Below, in pieces: positions 32,819 through 32,880 of a stretch of DNA of 32,880 nt. The position numbers and the translations under genes were made by a program. The DNA is from Bacteroides sp. CAG:770 (GTDB lineage Bacteria; Bacteroidota; Bacteroidia; Bacteroidales; UBA932): contig FR890609.1 in the NCBI GenBank assembly GCA_000435075.1, positions 11,310-44,189 on the forward strand, read 5' to 3'. The number at the start of each line of letters is the position of its first letter. Position 1 is the stretch's first letter. The notes under the pieces were generated by a model. That model saw only the letters and a list, made by a program, of their open reading frames with translations. It had not been told where the DNA came from and made no database searches.

Positions 32819-32880
32819 CAGTATTCTGCCATTTGTAGCATTGACCACATTTTTCGAAGTTGCCCGACACCGGCTGTTCG

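Noticed and set aside
1..32880. CRISPR arrays, rRNA or tRNA genes
   Set aside because: No regularly spaced repeats and no conserved tRNA/rRNA sequence were seen on either strand.

Overview
The window comes from a Bacteroidales-type genome. Evidence for this is a SusC/SusD pair, many signal-peptidase-II lipoproteins in an outer-membrane glycan-utilisation locus, the domain families DUF1735, BACON, FISUMP-like and DUF4855, promoters with the Bacteroidetes -7 box TAnnTTTG, and almost no Shine-Dalgarno sequences. I cannot name the genus. Family assignments are from motif recognition only; no database search was run.

Layout. (1) Positions 1-3770, minus strand: the start of hutU, bifunctional ftcD (histidine to glutamate catabolism), and an NhaC-family Na+/H+ antiporter with a long structured leader. 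(2) Positions 3766-5790: an AbiE-type antitoxin/toxin pair with its own palindromic operator. It is bounded by 77-bp direct repeats (76/77 identical) made from the last codons of the adjacent transglutaminase lipoprotein gene. (3) Positions 5713-9685: that transglutaminase lipoprotein (minus), then two tandem SUMF/FGE-fold lipoproteins (plus). (4) Positions 9686-32301: a polysaccharide utilisation locus (PUL). One probable operon of about 19.7 kb encodes an AGE-family epimerase, an unrecognised (alpha/alpha)6-like lipoprotein, SusC, SusD, a stand-alone DUF1735 protein, two DUF4855 paralogues, a BACON + FISUMP-like protein, two GH20 enzymes and a GH89 enzyme. A second short unit holds a Tat-type DUF4434 protein and a sugar-porter MFS transporter. 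(5) Positions 32302-32880: rpsO with promoter, leader hairpin and strong terminator.

How the PUL probably works (inference): SusC/SusD and the surface lipoproteins bind and import a glycan rich in alpha- and beta-linked GlcNAc. GH20 and GH89 exo-enzymes release GlcNAc. The 725-aa lipoprotein and the DUF4855 and DUF4434 proteins are candidates for the missing backbone or linkage-specific activities. The MFS porter imports the sugar and the AGE enzyme epimerises it. No PUL regulator lies in the window.

Most notable: two insertion-like events. The AbiE cassette is framed by 77-bp repeats with no recombinase. The whole PUL is framed by a 45-bp perfect repeat that ends at the rpsO -7 box on the right and lies just after the SUMF gene on the left. 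The right side also carries a decayed copy of the SUMF gene's 3' end. The GH89 gene ends in about 20 residues of an FAD-oxidoreductase dinucleotide-binding motif, which looks like the stump of a deleted fusion partner.
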